Positions 9,884-17,692 of a DNA stretch of 64,000 nucleotides are shown one piece after another. Position 1 is the first letter of the stretch, and every line of letters starts with the position of its first letter. The notes below the pieces were generated by a model. The model did no database searches, was not told where the DNA came from, and worked only from the letters and a program-made list of their open reading frames with translations. Source of the DNA: JABAAE01 sp036336715. GTDB lineage: Bacteria; Planctomycetota; Planctomycetia; Pirellulales; Pirellulaceae. The translations under genes and the position numbers were made by a program. The stretch is from positions 1-64,000 of the forward strand of contig JAYZFP010000215.1 in assembly GCA_036336715.1 (NCBI GenBank), in the 5' to 3' direction.

Positions 9884-10786
9884 TTATGATTCGAGTGCTT
9901 CCACACCACCAATAATTTCCATGATCTCGCCGGTGATCTGTGATTGGCGAGCCCGGTTGTATTCCATCGAAAGTTGCTTGATCATGTCGGACGCGTTTTC
10001 TGTGGCCGATTTCATCGCCACCATCCGGGCGATCTGCTCGGAAACCGCCGCGTCCAGAAAACACTTGAACAACTTGACCTTGAAGCTGGTGGGAACCACC
10101 TCCTCAAGGATGCTCTCCGGCGAAGGAATAAATTCGTAGACCGAAGAATGTTTTGATTCGCCCCTGTCTTCGTCGCCGCCGCCGGCATCCGACGGGCCTC
10201 CAATGGAATCCAGCGGCAACAGGGTTTCAACGACTGCCTCCTGTTTGGACACCGAAAGAAATCGCGTGTAGGCGACGTCCAGGCGGTCAATTGTTCCTGC
10301 CGCGAAGGCATCCAGAAATCCATTGGCGACTTCCGAAACCTCCGAAAAAAGTGGCTTGTCTTCGAACTGCGTGTAGACACGGTCGGCCTCGATGCCCCGG
10401 AATTTCAGGCCAGCGACTCCCCTTTTCCCGGATACCTGCAGTTTAAATTTTTCCGATTCTGACTCGAGCGCTGCCTTGCGTTCCACCCCGGCACGAATGA
10501 CGTTGCCGTTGTATCCGCCACACAGACCGCGGTTGGACGTTAAGACCAGCAGGACCGATGACCTGGTTTCGTCCCGCTTTTCGAGGAGTGGATGACTGAC
10601 CTCCAGCCCACTGTTTGCAAGATCATTGACCACTTGGGTGATCCGACCGGTATAGCCGGTCGCCGACATCGCCCGATCCATCGCCTGTTTGAATCGCGCC
10701 GTCGCGATCAACTCCATGGTGCGGGTGATCTTCTTGATGTTCTTGACCGACTTTCGCCGATTATCAAGTGCTCTTGCATTGGCCAT
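9884..10786 (-). CDS. atpG: F1 ATP synthase gamma subunit
   Basis: AtpG is the rotating central shaft. The 300-residue protein starts MANARALDNRRKSVKNIKKI and ends SMEYNRARQSQITGEIMEIIGGVEAL, both diagnostic of gamma. A Gly/Asp/Glu-rich stretch near residue 205 (GGPSDAGGGDEDRGES) is a surface loop a little longer than in E. coli. Gap to atpD is 30 bases and to atpA 19 bases. Confidence 0.97.
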   Translation of the reverse strand: MANARALDNRRKSVKNIKKITRTMELIATARFKQAMDRAMSATGYTGRITQVVNDLANSGLEVSHPLLEKRDETRSSVLLVLTSNRGLCGGYNGNVIRAGVERKAALESESEKFKLQVSGKRGVAGLKFRGIEADRVYTQFEDKPLFSEVSEVANGFLDAFAAGTIDRLDVAYTRFLSVSKQEAVVETLLPLDSIGGPSDAGGGDEDRGESKHSSVYEFIPSPESILEEVVPTSFKVKLFKCFLDAAVSEQIARMVAMKSATENASDMIKQLSMEYNRARQSQITGEIMEIIGGVEALES

Positions 10787-10805
10787 AAGACAGCTTGCCT
10801 ATCGA

Positions 10806-12338
10806 CTACGGTTTAAAGGTCTTGTTGAATTCAACAACGGCTTCCACGACCGCCTTGGTCGTTTCATCATCCTTGGTCTTCATTGCACTTCCATTATTCA
10901 GGTTGGCAATCAGCAGGTCGCGGGCTGCTTTGCCCTTGGTTTCAAAATACTCGCTGAAACCGGCTTCCCACTTTTCGACGGCATCGACAGGGACCTCGTC
11001 CAGGTAGCCTTCAATCCCGGCATAGATGACCGCAATCTGATCCGCTACGTTCAGAGGCTTGTATTGACCCTGTTTGAGCAACTCCACCATCCGGTAACCC
11101 CGATCGAGGTCTCGCTGTGCAACCGGATCCAATTCGGTGCCCAGCTGGGCAAAGGCCTCCAGCTCGCGGAAAGCTGCCAGTTGAAGCCTCAAACCGCCGG
11201 CCACGTTCTTCATCGCCTTGACCTGGGCGGCACCTCCCACTCGGGAGACCGAGATACCGGCATTCATTGCCGGTCGAACCCCTGCGAAAAAGAGGTCGGG
11301 CTGCAGGTAGATCTGTCCATCGGTAATCGAAATCACGTTGGTTGGAATGTAGGCCGATACCTCGCCCTCCTGCGTCTCGATGATGGGAAGCGAAGTAATC
11401 GAGCCGGCGCCCAGCTCATCACTCAACTTGACCGATCGCTCGAGCAGGCGGGAGTGACAGTAAAAAACGTCACCCGGAAATGCCTCACGCCCGGGGGGAC
11501 GACGCATCAACAGCGAAAGTTCGCGGTAGGCAGTTGCCTGTTTGGACAGGTCATCGTAGACGACCAAGCAATGCCCTCCCTGGTACATGAATTGCTCGGC
11601 CATCGCCGTGCCCGCGTACGGCGCGACGTACTGCAGTGGAGCCGGAGCACTGGCACCTGCCACGATGACGGTCGTGTATTCCATCGCACCGGCTTCTTCG
11701 AGCGACTTGATCACACCGGCTACGGCACCGTCCTTCTGACCCACAGCGATGTAAAAACACTTAACGCCTGTCTCTTTCTGGTTGATGATCGCATCAATGG
11801 CGATCGCCGTTTTACCGGTTTTCCGGTCGCCGATAATCAGCTCTCGCTGGCCCCTTCCGATAGGGGTCATGGAGTCAACAGCCTTGATACCGGTCTGCAT
11901 CGGCTCGTGAACCGGCTTTCGCTCCGAAACGCCTGCCGCAATGGTTTCCACCAGCCGCGACTCGGCCGAGTTGACCGGACCCTTGCCGTCAAGCGGATTT
12001 CCCAGCGGATCAAGCACGCGGCCCACAACCGCATCACCCACTGGAACGGAAAGCAGTTTCCCGAGTGCCTTGACCTCATCCCCTTCGTTGATCTTGAGGT
12101 AATCCCCCAGGATGATCACACCAACGGACGTTTCCTCCAGGTTGAACGCGAGGCCGATAATCCCACCGGGAAACTCAACCATTTCCCCGGCCGCGACATT
12201 CGTCAAACCGTGAACCCGTGCGATGCCGTCACCGACCTCGAGGACCGTTCCGACTTCGCGAACGTCGACCTGACTGTCGAATTGCTCGATTTCTTTGGTG
12301 ATTACCGAAGCAATCTCATCCGCGTTGAACTTTACCAT
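10806..12338 (-). CDS. atpA: F1 ATP synthase alpha subunit
   Basis: AtpA is the non-catalytic nucleotide-binding subunit of the F1 hexamer. The 510 residues show the Walker A loop GDRKTGKT at 170-177 and the family signature PAMNAGISVSRVGGAAQ. It is the normal length and in the normal place between atpH and atpG. The complementary strand carries a long antisense open frame (10689-12380), which I treat as a codon-bias artefact. Confidence 0.98.
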   Translation of the reverse strand: MVKFNADEIASVITKEIEQFDSQVDVREVGTVLEVGDGIARVHGLTNVAAGEMVEFPGGIIGLAFNLEETSVGVIILGDYLKINEGDEVKALGKLLSVPVGDAVVGRVLDPLGNPLDGKGPVNSAESRLVETIAAGVSERKPVHEPMQTGIKAVDSMTPIGRGQRELIIGDRKTGKTAIAIDAIINQKETGVKCFYIAVGQKDGAVAGVIKSLEEAGAMEYTTVIVAGASAPAPLQYVAPYAGTAMAEQFMYQGGHCLVVYDDLSKQATAYRELSLLMRRPPGREAFPGDVFYCHSRLLERSVKLSDELGAGSITSLPIIETQEGEVSAYIPTNVISITDGQIYLQPDLFFAGVRPAMNAGISVSRVGGAAQVKAMKNVAGGLRLQLAAFRELEAFAQLGTELDPVAQRDLDRGYRMVELLKQGQYKPLNVADQIAVIYAGIEGYLDEVPVDAVEKWEAGFSEYFETKGKAARDLLIANLNNGSAMKTKDDETTKAVVEAVVEFNKTFKP

Positions 12339-12376
12339 TTGTCTATCCCTCTCAGGATTTCGATTTCTTGTTTGAT

Positions 12377-13015
12377 TTAGTTACTTTCGTTTTCCGTTTC
12401 GGCCGCAAAGGTCTCCAGTGAATTCCGCACCTTTTGCACCGTCCGCTCAAGAGCCGCTTCCCTGACCTGCGCCAGCTGATTGGCAACACTCGAGTCGTAA
12501 ACGGTATCATCCACCTTGACGATCATGCCCCCGATGATTTCGGGGTCGGTTTTCACATTCAGAATGACTTCTTTTCCGAGCATCGATTTGAGTTTTTCCG
12601 CAACGGAACTCTCGATGTCCTGTGGCATTTCATCCGCGACCGTGACAAACGCCTCAACGCGACCTCTCAGTTCATTGAACAACGATCTGGCACGGGAATT
12701 GATGGCCCTCAGGCAATCCAGCCGTGAGTGGGCATTCAGTACCTTGAGAAAATTGACCAGTGTCGGATCCGCTTTGCCGGACAGCGCCGAATCGATCAGG
12801 CGGGTTTTATCCTCCTGGGAAACCCTGGGTGATTCCAGGGCATCCGCCAGCCTGACGATGCTGCCCAGAACATCGACGACAAAAGAATCCAGCTGCTCCA
12901 AAACCGTCTCGGTATTGCCGGCCTTTTCTGCCGCGTCGATCAGGGACTTCGCATACACGCCAGCAATGTGCTGCTGGTCGGTACTGAATCCGGCTTTTTT
13001 TTCCTGGTCAGACAT
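12377..13015 (-). CDS. atpH: F1 ATP synthase delta subunit
   Basis: AtpH links F1 to the peripheral stalk (b subunits). The 212-residue frame starts MSDQEKKAGFSTDQQHIAGVYAKSLIDAAEKAG, matching the AtpH N-terminal helical bundle. It ends with the C-terminal segment KTDPEIIGGMIVKVDDTVYDSSV, the conserved 'D..IIGG....IGD...D.S' of OSCP/delta. It sits between atpF and atpA as expected. Confidence 0.95.
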   Translation of the reverse strand: MSDQEKKAGFSTDQQHIAGVYAKSLIDAAEKAGNTETVLEQLDSFVVDVLGSIVRLADALESPRVSQEDKTRLIDSALSGKADPTLVNFLKVLNAHSRLDCLRAINSRARSLFNELRGRVEAFVTVADEMPQDIESSVAEKLKSMLGKEVILNVKTDPEIIGGMIVKVDDTVYDSSVANQLAQVREAALERTVQKVRNSLETFAAETENESN

Positions 13016-13041
13016 GAAATTCTCTGTTGAGATCTTCCCGG

Positions 13042-13590
13042 TTAGTTGACACTCGAAAATCTGTCGAGCGAATCCTGGATCAACTGCCGATGAACATCAG
13101 CATCGATTTCTTTTCTCACCATTTCGCCCGCGAGGACAACTGCCGAGTCGACGGTCTTCTGGGCCAACTCCCTGACCGCCGCATCCTTGGCACTCTGAAT
13201 GTCGGCAATGGCCCGTTCCCGTTGCCGATCGGCCTCTGCGGCTGCTTCAGCCAGGATCCTGTCTTTGGCGGACTGGGCATCTTTTCTGGCTTCGGCCACC
13301 ATGCGGGAAGCTTCTTCGGCTGCTGCCGCCAACTTGGCCTCGTACTCGTTCTTGAGGCCTTCCATTTTGGCTGCATTGGCTTCAGCTGCATCGATCTTTT
13401 CCGTTACGGATTTTTCCCGCTCATCCAGTGCCGCCATGATTGGTTTCCAGGCAAAAAAGCTGAGAACCGCGACGAACACTATGAACAACAGAAGCGTGAA
13501 AAGCGCGAGGTCCGGCGACCAGGCCAAAGCGTCAGGCTGCTCAGAACCACCTGCTGCAAACAGGCCGTTAATATGCGCAAGTAAAAACAT
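13042..13590 (-). CDS. atpF: F0 ATP synthase b subunit
   Basis: AtpF forms the peripheral stalk. From ATG 13590 the 182-residue product has one membrane helix (LALFTLLLFIVFVAVLSFFAW, about 29-49) followed by WKPIMAALDEREKSV and a long Ala/Glu/Lys coiled coil. The open frame could begin at a TTG at 13611. I choose ATG 13590 because GGAG lies about 9 bases upstream. A single b gene is present, with no b' copy. Confidence 0.95.
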   Translation of the reverse strand: MFLLAHINGLFAAGGSEQPDALAWSPDLALFTLLLFIVFVAVLSFFAWKPIMAALDEREKSVTEKIDAAEANAAKMEGLKNEYEAKLAAAAEEASRMVAEARKDAQSAKDRILAEAAAEADRQRERAIADIQSAKDAAVRELAQKTVDSAVVLAGEMVRKEIDADVHRQLIQDSLDRFSSVN

Positions 13591-13623
13591 GCCAAGAGAC
13601 TCCAAAGACAATTGGATTTCCGG

Positions 13624-13953
13624 TTACGCAACCATCAGACAGATGATCAGTGCGAAGAACGCAGCACCCTCGATCAAGGCCGCCGAAATAATCATGGCGG
13701 TTTGAATGGCACCGGAGTTCTCGGGCTGGCGAGCCATCCCTTCACAGGCACCTTTGCCGATCATGCCAATTCCCAGGGCGGCACCAATGATGACCAGGCC
13801 GGCACCCACTGCAACGTAGAGCTTGACCGGGTTTCCGCCCTCGCTGACGCTCACAGCGGTTTCCTGCACTTCACCTTCAGGTTGTGCGCTGGCAGTGGAA
13901 GCAAAAAGCAAAACAACACAAAACAGAATCGCAACACGAGACCATTTAAACAT
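13624..13953 (-). CDS. atpE: F0 ATP synthase c subunit with signal-like N-terminal extension
   Basis: AtpE is the rotor ring subunit. The 109-residue protein is longer than the usual 75-85 because of an N-terminal hydrophobic leader ending ASTASAQ at about residue 24 and a short acidic linker. The c core follows: a first glycine-rich helix (GAGLVIIGAALGIGMIGKG), the polar loop RQP at 76-78, and a second helix with the ion-carrying Glu near 95 in SAALIEGAAFF. Absence of the Q..ES/T pattern of sodium-type c rings suggests proton coupling. The leader is probably removed. Confidence 0.95.
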   Translation of the reverse strand: MFKWSRVAILFCVVLLFASTASAQPEGEVQETAVSVSEGGNPVKLYVAVGAGLVIIGAALGIGMIGKGACEGMARQPENSGAIQTAMIISAALIEGAAFFALIICLMVA

Positions 13954-13989
13954 CGAAAATTCTCCAAACTAAAAATCTTGCATCGGGAA

Positions 13990-15132
13990 CTAGTGCCGGT
14001 GAGACGCTGCCCCGATAAACAATGCAGCCAAAAAAGTAAAAATGTATGCTTGTAAAAACGCGACAAACAGCTCGAGGAACAGGATCGCGACATAGGCTCC
14101 GCCGGAAGCCGGCCAAACCACGTATTTCAGGGGGGTATTTGCCGTGGTCCCGATAAAGGCCAGGAAAACCGCCAGGACAATGTGCCCGGCCATCATGTTG
14201 GCGAGCAGACGAACGGAAAGAACGAAGTGCTTAACTACCAGGCCAAACATCTCGATGACAAACAGCATGGGCTTGAGCACATAACCAAGACCAAAAGGCA
14301 GGTCCATCTGGGGGACCTGGGCCAGCGCGAAACCGACCACTCCAAATTTCCTGATCCCCACGCCGCAAACCACACCAAACACAAGGATCGCCATCACTGA
14401 AGTCACAGCCCAGGCACCCGTCGGGGATCCCATGGAAGGAACCAGACCCATCAGGTTGCATCCAAGGATAAAAATGAACAGCGACATCAGAAACGGCACG
14501 AAACGATCACCGGCCGACTCTCCAATGGCCGGACGCGCCACCTGGTTGCGGATGAATACAACAAACACCTCAAGCAGATTGGCCAACCGACCCCTGGCCG
14601 GCTTGCCTCCCTTGATTCGCCTTGCCAGCCAACCAAACAGCAGCAGGGCAATCACAAAGACCAGCACCTCAATCACCATGAACTTGGTGACCTTCAGCTT
14701 CATCGGCTGAATCGGACCCATGCCCGGGGTGATCTCTTTTCCCTCGTATAACTGCGGGATGGCAACATGCCCGTCATGAGCATCCTCAACCGTCCAGTTG
14801 CCGGTTGGCAAATGAAACGAGGGAGCGTCCTGAACGTGCTCAAACAGGTGAGCGGTACTCAGGTAATCGATAGGCCCATGCCCATCGTGGGAATGGTCTC
14901 CACCACCGTGTCCATCGTCACCGTGTCCATCGTCACCGTGTCCATCGTCACCGTGCCCGTGGTCACCATGCCCATCGTCACCATGTCCATCGTCAGCATG
15001 TCCATCCGTCCTGGTTTTACCTTCCGGGTGTTCGTCCGATTTGTGCAAATCCGGGTCGTCGGCTCCTTCCGCCTTCGCGTCAGGAGAACCCGTCCCGGAT
15101 GCATCATGTTTTTTTTCTTCGCAAAAAATCAT
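13990..15132 (-). CDS. atpB: F0 ATP synthase a subunit with His/Asp/Gly repeat extension
   Basis: AtpB forms the proton half-channels beside the c ring. The C-terminal part has the family helices, including the essential Arg in LSVRLLANMMAGH and the final ELFVAFLQAYIFTFLAALF. The 380-residue length exceeds the usual 230-290 because about 90 N-terminal residues are hydrophilic and carry a repeated Asp-Asp-Gly-His-Gly pentapeptide. This part comes before the membrane domain. ATG 15132 has no clear ribosome site. The repeat might bind metal or just be low-complexity expansion. Confidence 0.96.
   Translation of the reverse strand: MIFCEEKKHDASGTGSPDAKAEGADDPDLHKSDEHPEGKTRTDGHADDGHGDDGHGDHGHGDDGHGDDGHGDDGHGGGDHSHDGHGPIDYLSTAHLFEHVQDAPSFHLPTGNWTVEDAHDGHVAIPQLYEGKEITPGMGPIQPMKLKVTKFMVIEVLVFVIALLLFGWLARRIKGGKPARGRLANLLEVFVVFIRNQVARPAIGESAGDRFVPFLMSLFIFILGCNLMGLVPSMGSPTGAWAVTSVMAILVFGVVCGVGIRKFGVVGFALAQVPQMDLPFGLGYVLKPMLFVIEMFGLVVKHFVLSVRLLANMMAGHIVLAVFLAFIGTTANTPLKYVVWPASGGAYVAILFLELFVAFLQAYIFTFLAALFIGAASHRH
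14904..14993. repeat. 15-base tandem repeat inside atpB
   Basis: Six tandem 15-base units with consensus CACCGTGTCCATCGT lie at 14904-14993. The first three are identical and the others differ at a few positions. A degenerate unit follows. Read on the minus strand each unit encodes five residues of the Asp-Gly-His-Gly-Asp series in the subunit a extension. The unit is a multiple of three, so copy-number change keeps the frame. Confidence 0.9.
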
Positions 15133-15158
15133 TTTTTCATTCGACGAAAGGGGTTCGA

Positions 15159-15620
15159 CTACCGCCTGCCTTCAACTTTGCGGGAGGACACAAGCTCGAC
15201 GACTGGCGCTCCTGTCTCCGAAATTCGCCAGGTGGAGAGGCTGGTGATCGAGACCTCGCTGAATAAACCGACCAGATAAAAAGCCAAAATGTAATAGATG
15301 TATGAGTCGTTTAACAGGTCCCCGGAGAGCCCCGGAGTCAAAAAAAGCAAAAGCAGGCCGGTTCGAACCCAGATGGGGCCCGTCAGGCGCAACAGGACAT
15401 GTTTGTCACCCCGTGGAAACTCGGCCAGCAAATGGGCCAGAACAGAGGTCAAAAGGACCGCCAAGAAAGCATTCTGACAGTCGATGAACTGACCAGGGCT
15501 ACGGGCGGTCCAAAAGGCGCAGACCAAAAAGGCCATTCCCAGCAAGCCACTCAACAACAATGCCCGCGCCAGCCAGCCAGACAGGCCCTTTTGTCTCAGG
15601 AGTGACAAAAACCGATTCAC
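15159..15620 (-). CDS. small membrane protein in the ATP synthase operon, AtpI-like by position
   Basis: The 153-residue product begins at a GTG (15620) with AAAGG about 8 bases upstream. It has about four hydrophobic segments: LLLSGLLGMAFLVCAFW, AFLAVLLTSVLAHLLA, TGLLLLFLTPGLSG and YIYYILAFYLVGLF. I do not recognise the sequence. Its position between atpZ and atpB, and its four-helix size, match the place of AtpI in many operons, where AtpI assists c-ring assembly. The first helix pair is preceded by basic residues (RQKGLSGWLAR). The assignment is positional. Confidence 0.8.
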   Translation of the reverse strand: MNRFLSLLRQKGLSGWLARALLLSGLLGMAFLVCAFWTARSPGQFIDCQNAFLAVLLTSVLAHLLAEFPRGDKHVLLRLTGPIWVRTGLLLLFLTPGLSGDLLNDSYIYYILAFYLVGLFSEVSITSLSTWRISETGAPVVELVSSRKVEGRR

Positions 15621-15777
15621 TGTTTTACCTTTTGTGCCTTTTGTACCTTTGCGGAATCCGCTGGCGACGACCTGTCGCCCGAAACCAGTGCGACCAACGG
15701 GGCTGCGGGCTGATGTCCGGCCCTGAGATCCTGTGCCCGCAAGGCGATCACTGCCTGAAATGATTACCCGGACATCG

Positions 15778-16095
15778 TTACCGGCTGTCTTCCTCGGGTT
15801 TCGAACCGTGCGTGTTCGGCGATTCTACATCCAACCGCGATCCGGCATCGACTCCGGGAACTTGACCCTGCGTCGGCCGCTTGACGAGCTTGATGATCTG
15901 CCATGTGGCTGCCACCGAACCGAACAAAAACCCGAGCAAAGTGAAAAGCACCAGCGTCTTCAGGGATTTGTCGAGGAAATAGCCACCCACCCCCGGCAAC
16001 ACCATCATCAGGCAAGCGGTAAAAACCTCCGCTGCCTGGTCGATTGCCTTGGCCATGGAACTACGATCATCTGGCGAATCCAGCTGTTGCTTCAT
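15778..16095 (-). CDS. atpZ: AtpZ/AtpI-family protein, first gene of the ATP synthase operon
   Basis: The 105-residue protein has two hydrophobic helices (FTACLMMVLPGVGGYFLD and LVLFTLLGFLFGSVAATWQII) with the glycine-containing turn and 'GY.LD' found in AtpZ proteins. These sit at the start of F-type ATP synthase operons and are linked to magnesium uptake or rotor assembly. A hydrophilic tail of about 35 residues follows. The gap of 157 bases to the next operon gene holds no convincing frame. Confidence 0.85.
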   Translation of the reverse strand: MKQQLDSPDDRSSMAKAIDQAAEVFTACLMMVLPGVGGYFLDKSLKTLVLFTLLGFLFGSVAATWQIIKLVKRPTQGQVPGVDAGSRLDVESPNTHGSKPEEDSR

Positions 16096-16256
16096 GAACC
16101 CGTACGTGCCAAATCAGTCAATTTCAATTTATCACCTGGCAAGGTGGGTAACAATGGGTGTTCGTGATTTTTTTCACAAAGTTAGTACAAGAGACGTAAA
16201 CTTTTTTTTGAGAACAACTTAGGAACAATTTCTTAGCAGGAAGAAAACGCCGACGG

Positions 16257-16288
16257 CCCCATACCACCCTTATGGGGGTTTGTTTTTT
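16257..16288 (+). terminator. orphan terminator-like stem-loop
   Basis: CCCCATA (16257-16263) and TATGGGG (16271-16277) form a 7-bp stem with a 7-base loop, followed by GTTTGTTTTTT. On the plus strand nothing is encoded just upstream, so it may end a short untranslated RNA or act as an attenuator ahead of the DUF4912 gene. Confidence 0.45.
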
Positions 16289-16306
16289 GCAATTGACCAA
16301 TATAAT
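16280..16306 (+). promoter_or_regulatory. weak candidate promoter for the DUF4912 gene
   Basis: A consensus TATAAT at 16301-16306 has TTGTTT 15 bases upstream (16280-16285), which is short spacing and overlaps the T tract of the stem-loop. TTGACC at 16293 is too close to serve as its -35. Confidence 0.3.
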
Positions 16307-16537
16307 CGGTATCATGATAAGTGCTGATTCTCGCTCTTTTAACGCTTAGAACGGCGGCGTAAAAGGCACTATTCAGGATTCAGAAGACCCGCCCGCTGAA
16401 TTCAATCAATCACTCCCGCGTGATGTTGTCGGAACGGATCCCGGCATCGAACCCACCCTAAAGAACTCGCACCACATCGTCGTGACAGGTCAGAGGTTGG
16501 CTTGCAGCGTACAACGGTGTCTTCGGAGGATCCACCC

Positions 16538-17692
16538 GTGATTACACAAGCCTCTCTCAAATCCCGCTCCGCAAAGGATTTATCGCAACTAGCCAAGGAA
16601 AAGGGAGTCACCGGTTGGCATTCGATGCGAAAAGACGACCTGATCAAAGCACTCCTGAAAATTGCCCGTAAAAAGACGGCCGCCAAGAGGCCGACCACCA
16701 AAAAAGAGGTCAAAAGCGAAAAACGGCCCACTTCCAAAAAGCCCAAAACGGTGCGGGAGCGAAAAACCAAAGCCAAGGAACCTGTGGCACGAAACCAGAG
16801 AATCGCCCGAAAAATCCAAAGGGAAATCGCGGAACGGGAAAGGCTTCGGGATCTCGCCCTGAGCAATTCCAAAGGTCACGAGGGTGACGAATCGAGAGAT
16901 CGACTGGTTTTGCTGGTCCGCGATCCTTACTGGCTTCACGCCCATTGGCAGATCTCCCGCCACGCCATCGAACGGGTGAAGGCCTCGATGGCTGAATATT
17001 GGCATAACGCAACCCCTGTACTGCGTGTCTTTCACGTGGAAAGCTCCACCACCACCAGCACCAGCGAAAAAATCGAGCGGGACATTGAAATCCATGGCGG
17101 AGTTTCCAACTGGTACATCGATGTCACCGAACCACCGAGGACCTATCGCGTCTGCATCGGATACAAAGGAAGCAATGGTCGTTTCTATCCCGTAGCACGC
17201 AGTAACAAGGTCACCACACCCCAACCGGGTACCCCGTCGGATATCGATGAAAACTGGACGGATCTCGCTGCCAACTGTGAGAAAGTTTACGCACTCAGCG
17301 GTGGATACCACGAAGATGATTCGATCCTCGAAGTCAAGGAAGTGCTTGAAGAGCGGCTTCAGCGCCCGGTTGGCAACCCGTCCTCCAACCGATTCGGTGT
17401 CGGTGCTGAAGGATCGATGATGGGTATCAACCGAAGTTTCCAGTTTGAAGTGGACGCCGAGATGGTCGTCTTTGGTGCCACGCAGCCGAATTCGCGGGTT
17501 ACCGTAGCCGGTGAACCAGTGACGCTCCGCGAAGACGGTTCCTTTACCGTTCGGTTGAGCATGCCGGACAAGAGGCAGGTCCTGCCAATTGTTGCCAGCA
17601 GCGAAGACGGGATCCATCAAAAGACGACGGTCCTGGCCATCGAAAGAAACACTAAAGTCATGGAACCGTGCCAGCACGAAAACGAACTGTAG
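16538..17692 (+). CDS. Rho_N / DUF4912 domain protein
   Basis: From GTG 16538 (GGAGGA at 16525-16530, 7 bases away) the product has 384 residues. An N-terminal Rho-type helix-extended-loop domain (SLKSRSAKDLSQLAKEKGV...MRKDDLIKALLKI) is followed by a Lys/Arg-rich linker at about 45-110. A DUF4912 domain follows (DRLVLLVRDPYWLHAHWQIS, VSNWYIDVTEPPRTYRVCIGY). A final segment near residue 300 (FQFEVDAEMVVFGATQPNSRVTVAGEPV) looks like a small beta domain. A TTG at 16502 would add 12 residues but has no ribosome site. Function is unknown. The basic linker and Rho_N suggest nucleic-acid binding. A strong terminator hairpin follows 68 bases past the stop. Confidence 0.85.
   Translation: MITQASLKSRSAKDLSQLAKEKGVTGWHSMRKDDLIKALLKIARKKTAAKRPTTKKEVKSEKRPTSKKPKTVRERKTKAKEPVARNQRIARKIQREIAERERLRDLALSNSKGHEGDESRDRLVLLVRDPYWLHAHWQISRHAIERVKASMAEYWHNATPVLRVFHVESSTTTSTSEKIERDIEIHGGVSNWYIDVTEPPRTYRVCIGYKGSNGRFYPVARSNKVTTPQPGTPSDIDENWTDLAANCEKVYALSGGYHEDDSILEVKEVLEERLQRPVGNPSSNRFGVGAEGSMMGINRSFQFEVDAEMVVFGATQPNSRVTVAGEPVTLREDGSFTVRLSMPDKRQVLPIVASSEDGIHQKTTVLAIERNTKVMEPCQHENEL

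Larger units (their letters stand above)
16096..16537. other. AT-rich divergent intergenic region between the ATP synthase operon and the DUF4912 gene
   Basis: This 442-base gap is the most AT-rich part of its neighbourhood, especially 16130-16330, and should hold the promoters for both flanking transcripts. It contains a stem-loop with a following T tract at 16257-16288 and a TATAAT at 16301. I find no convincing coding frame in it. For the minus strand I could not place a -35/-10 pair with confidence. Confidence 0.6.

Noticed and set aside
10689..12380. 563-codon open frame antisense to atpA
   Set aside because: Its sequence has no family features and mirrors the highly conserved atpA gene. 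It is a result of codon bias in a GC-rich gene, as are similar long frames opposite leuC (22353-23813), the sigma-54 activator (34988-36157), mfd (2491-3660) and the SASA esterase (48283-49356).
14904..14993. Tandem 15-base units as a CRISPR array
   Set aside because: The units are contiguous with no spacers and lie inside the atpB reading frame.
16293..16306. TTGACC and TATAAT as a -35/-10 pair
   Set aside because: Only 2 bases separate the two elements, far too close for a promoter.
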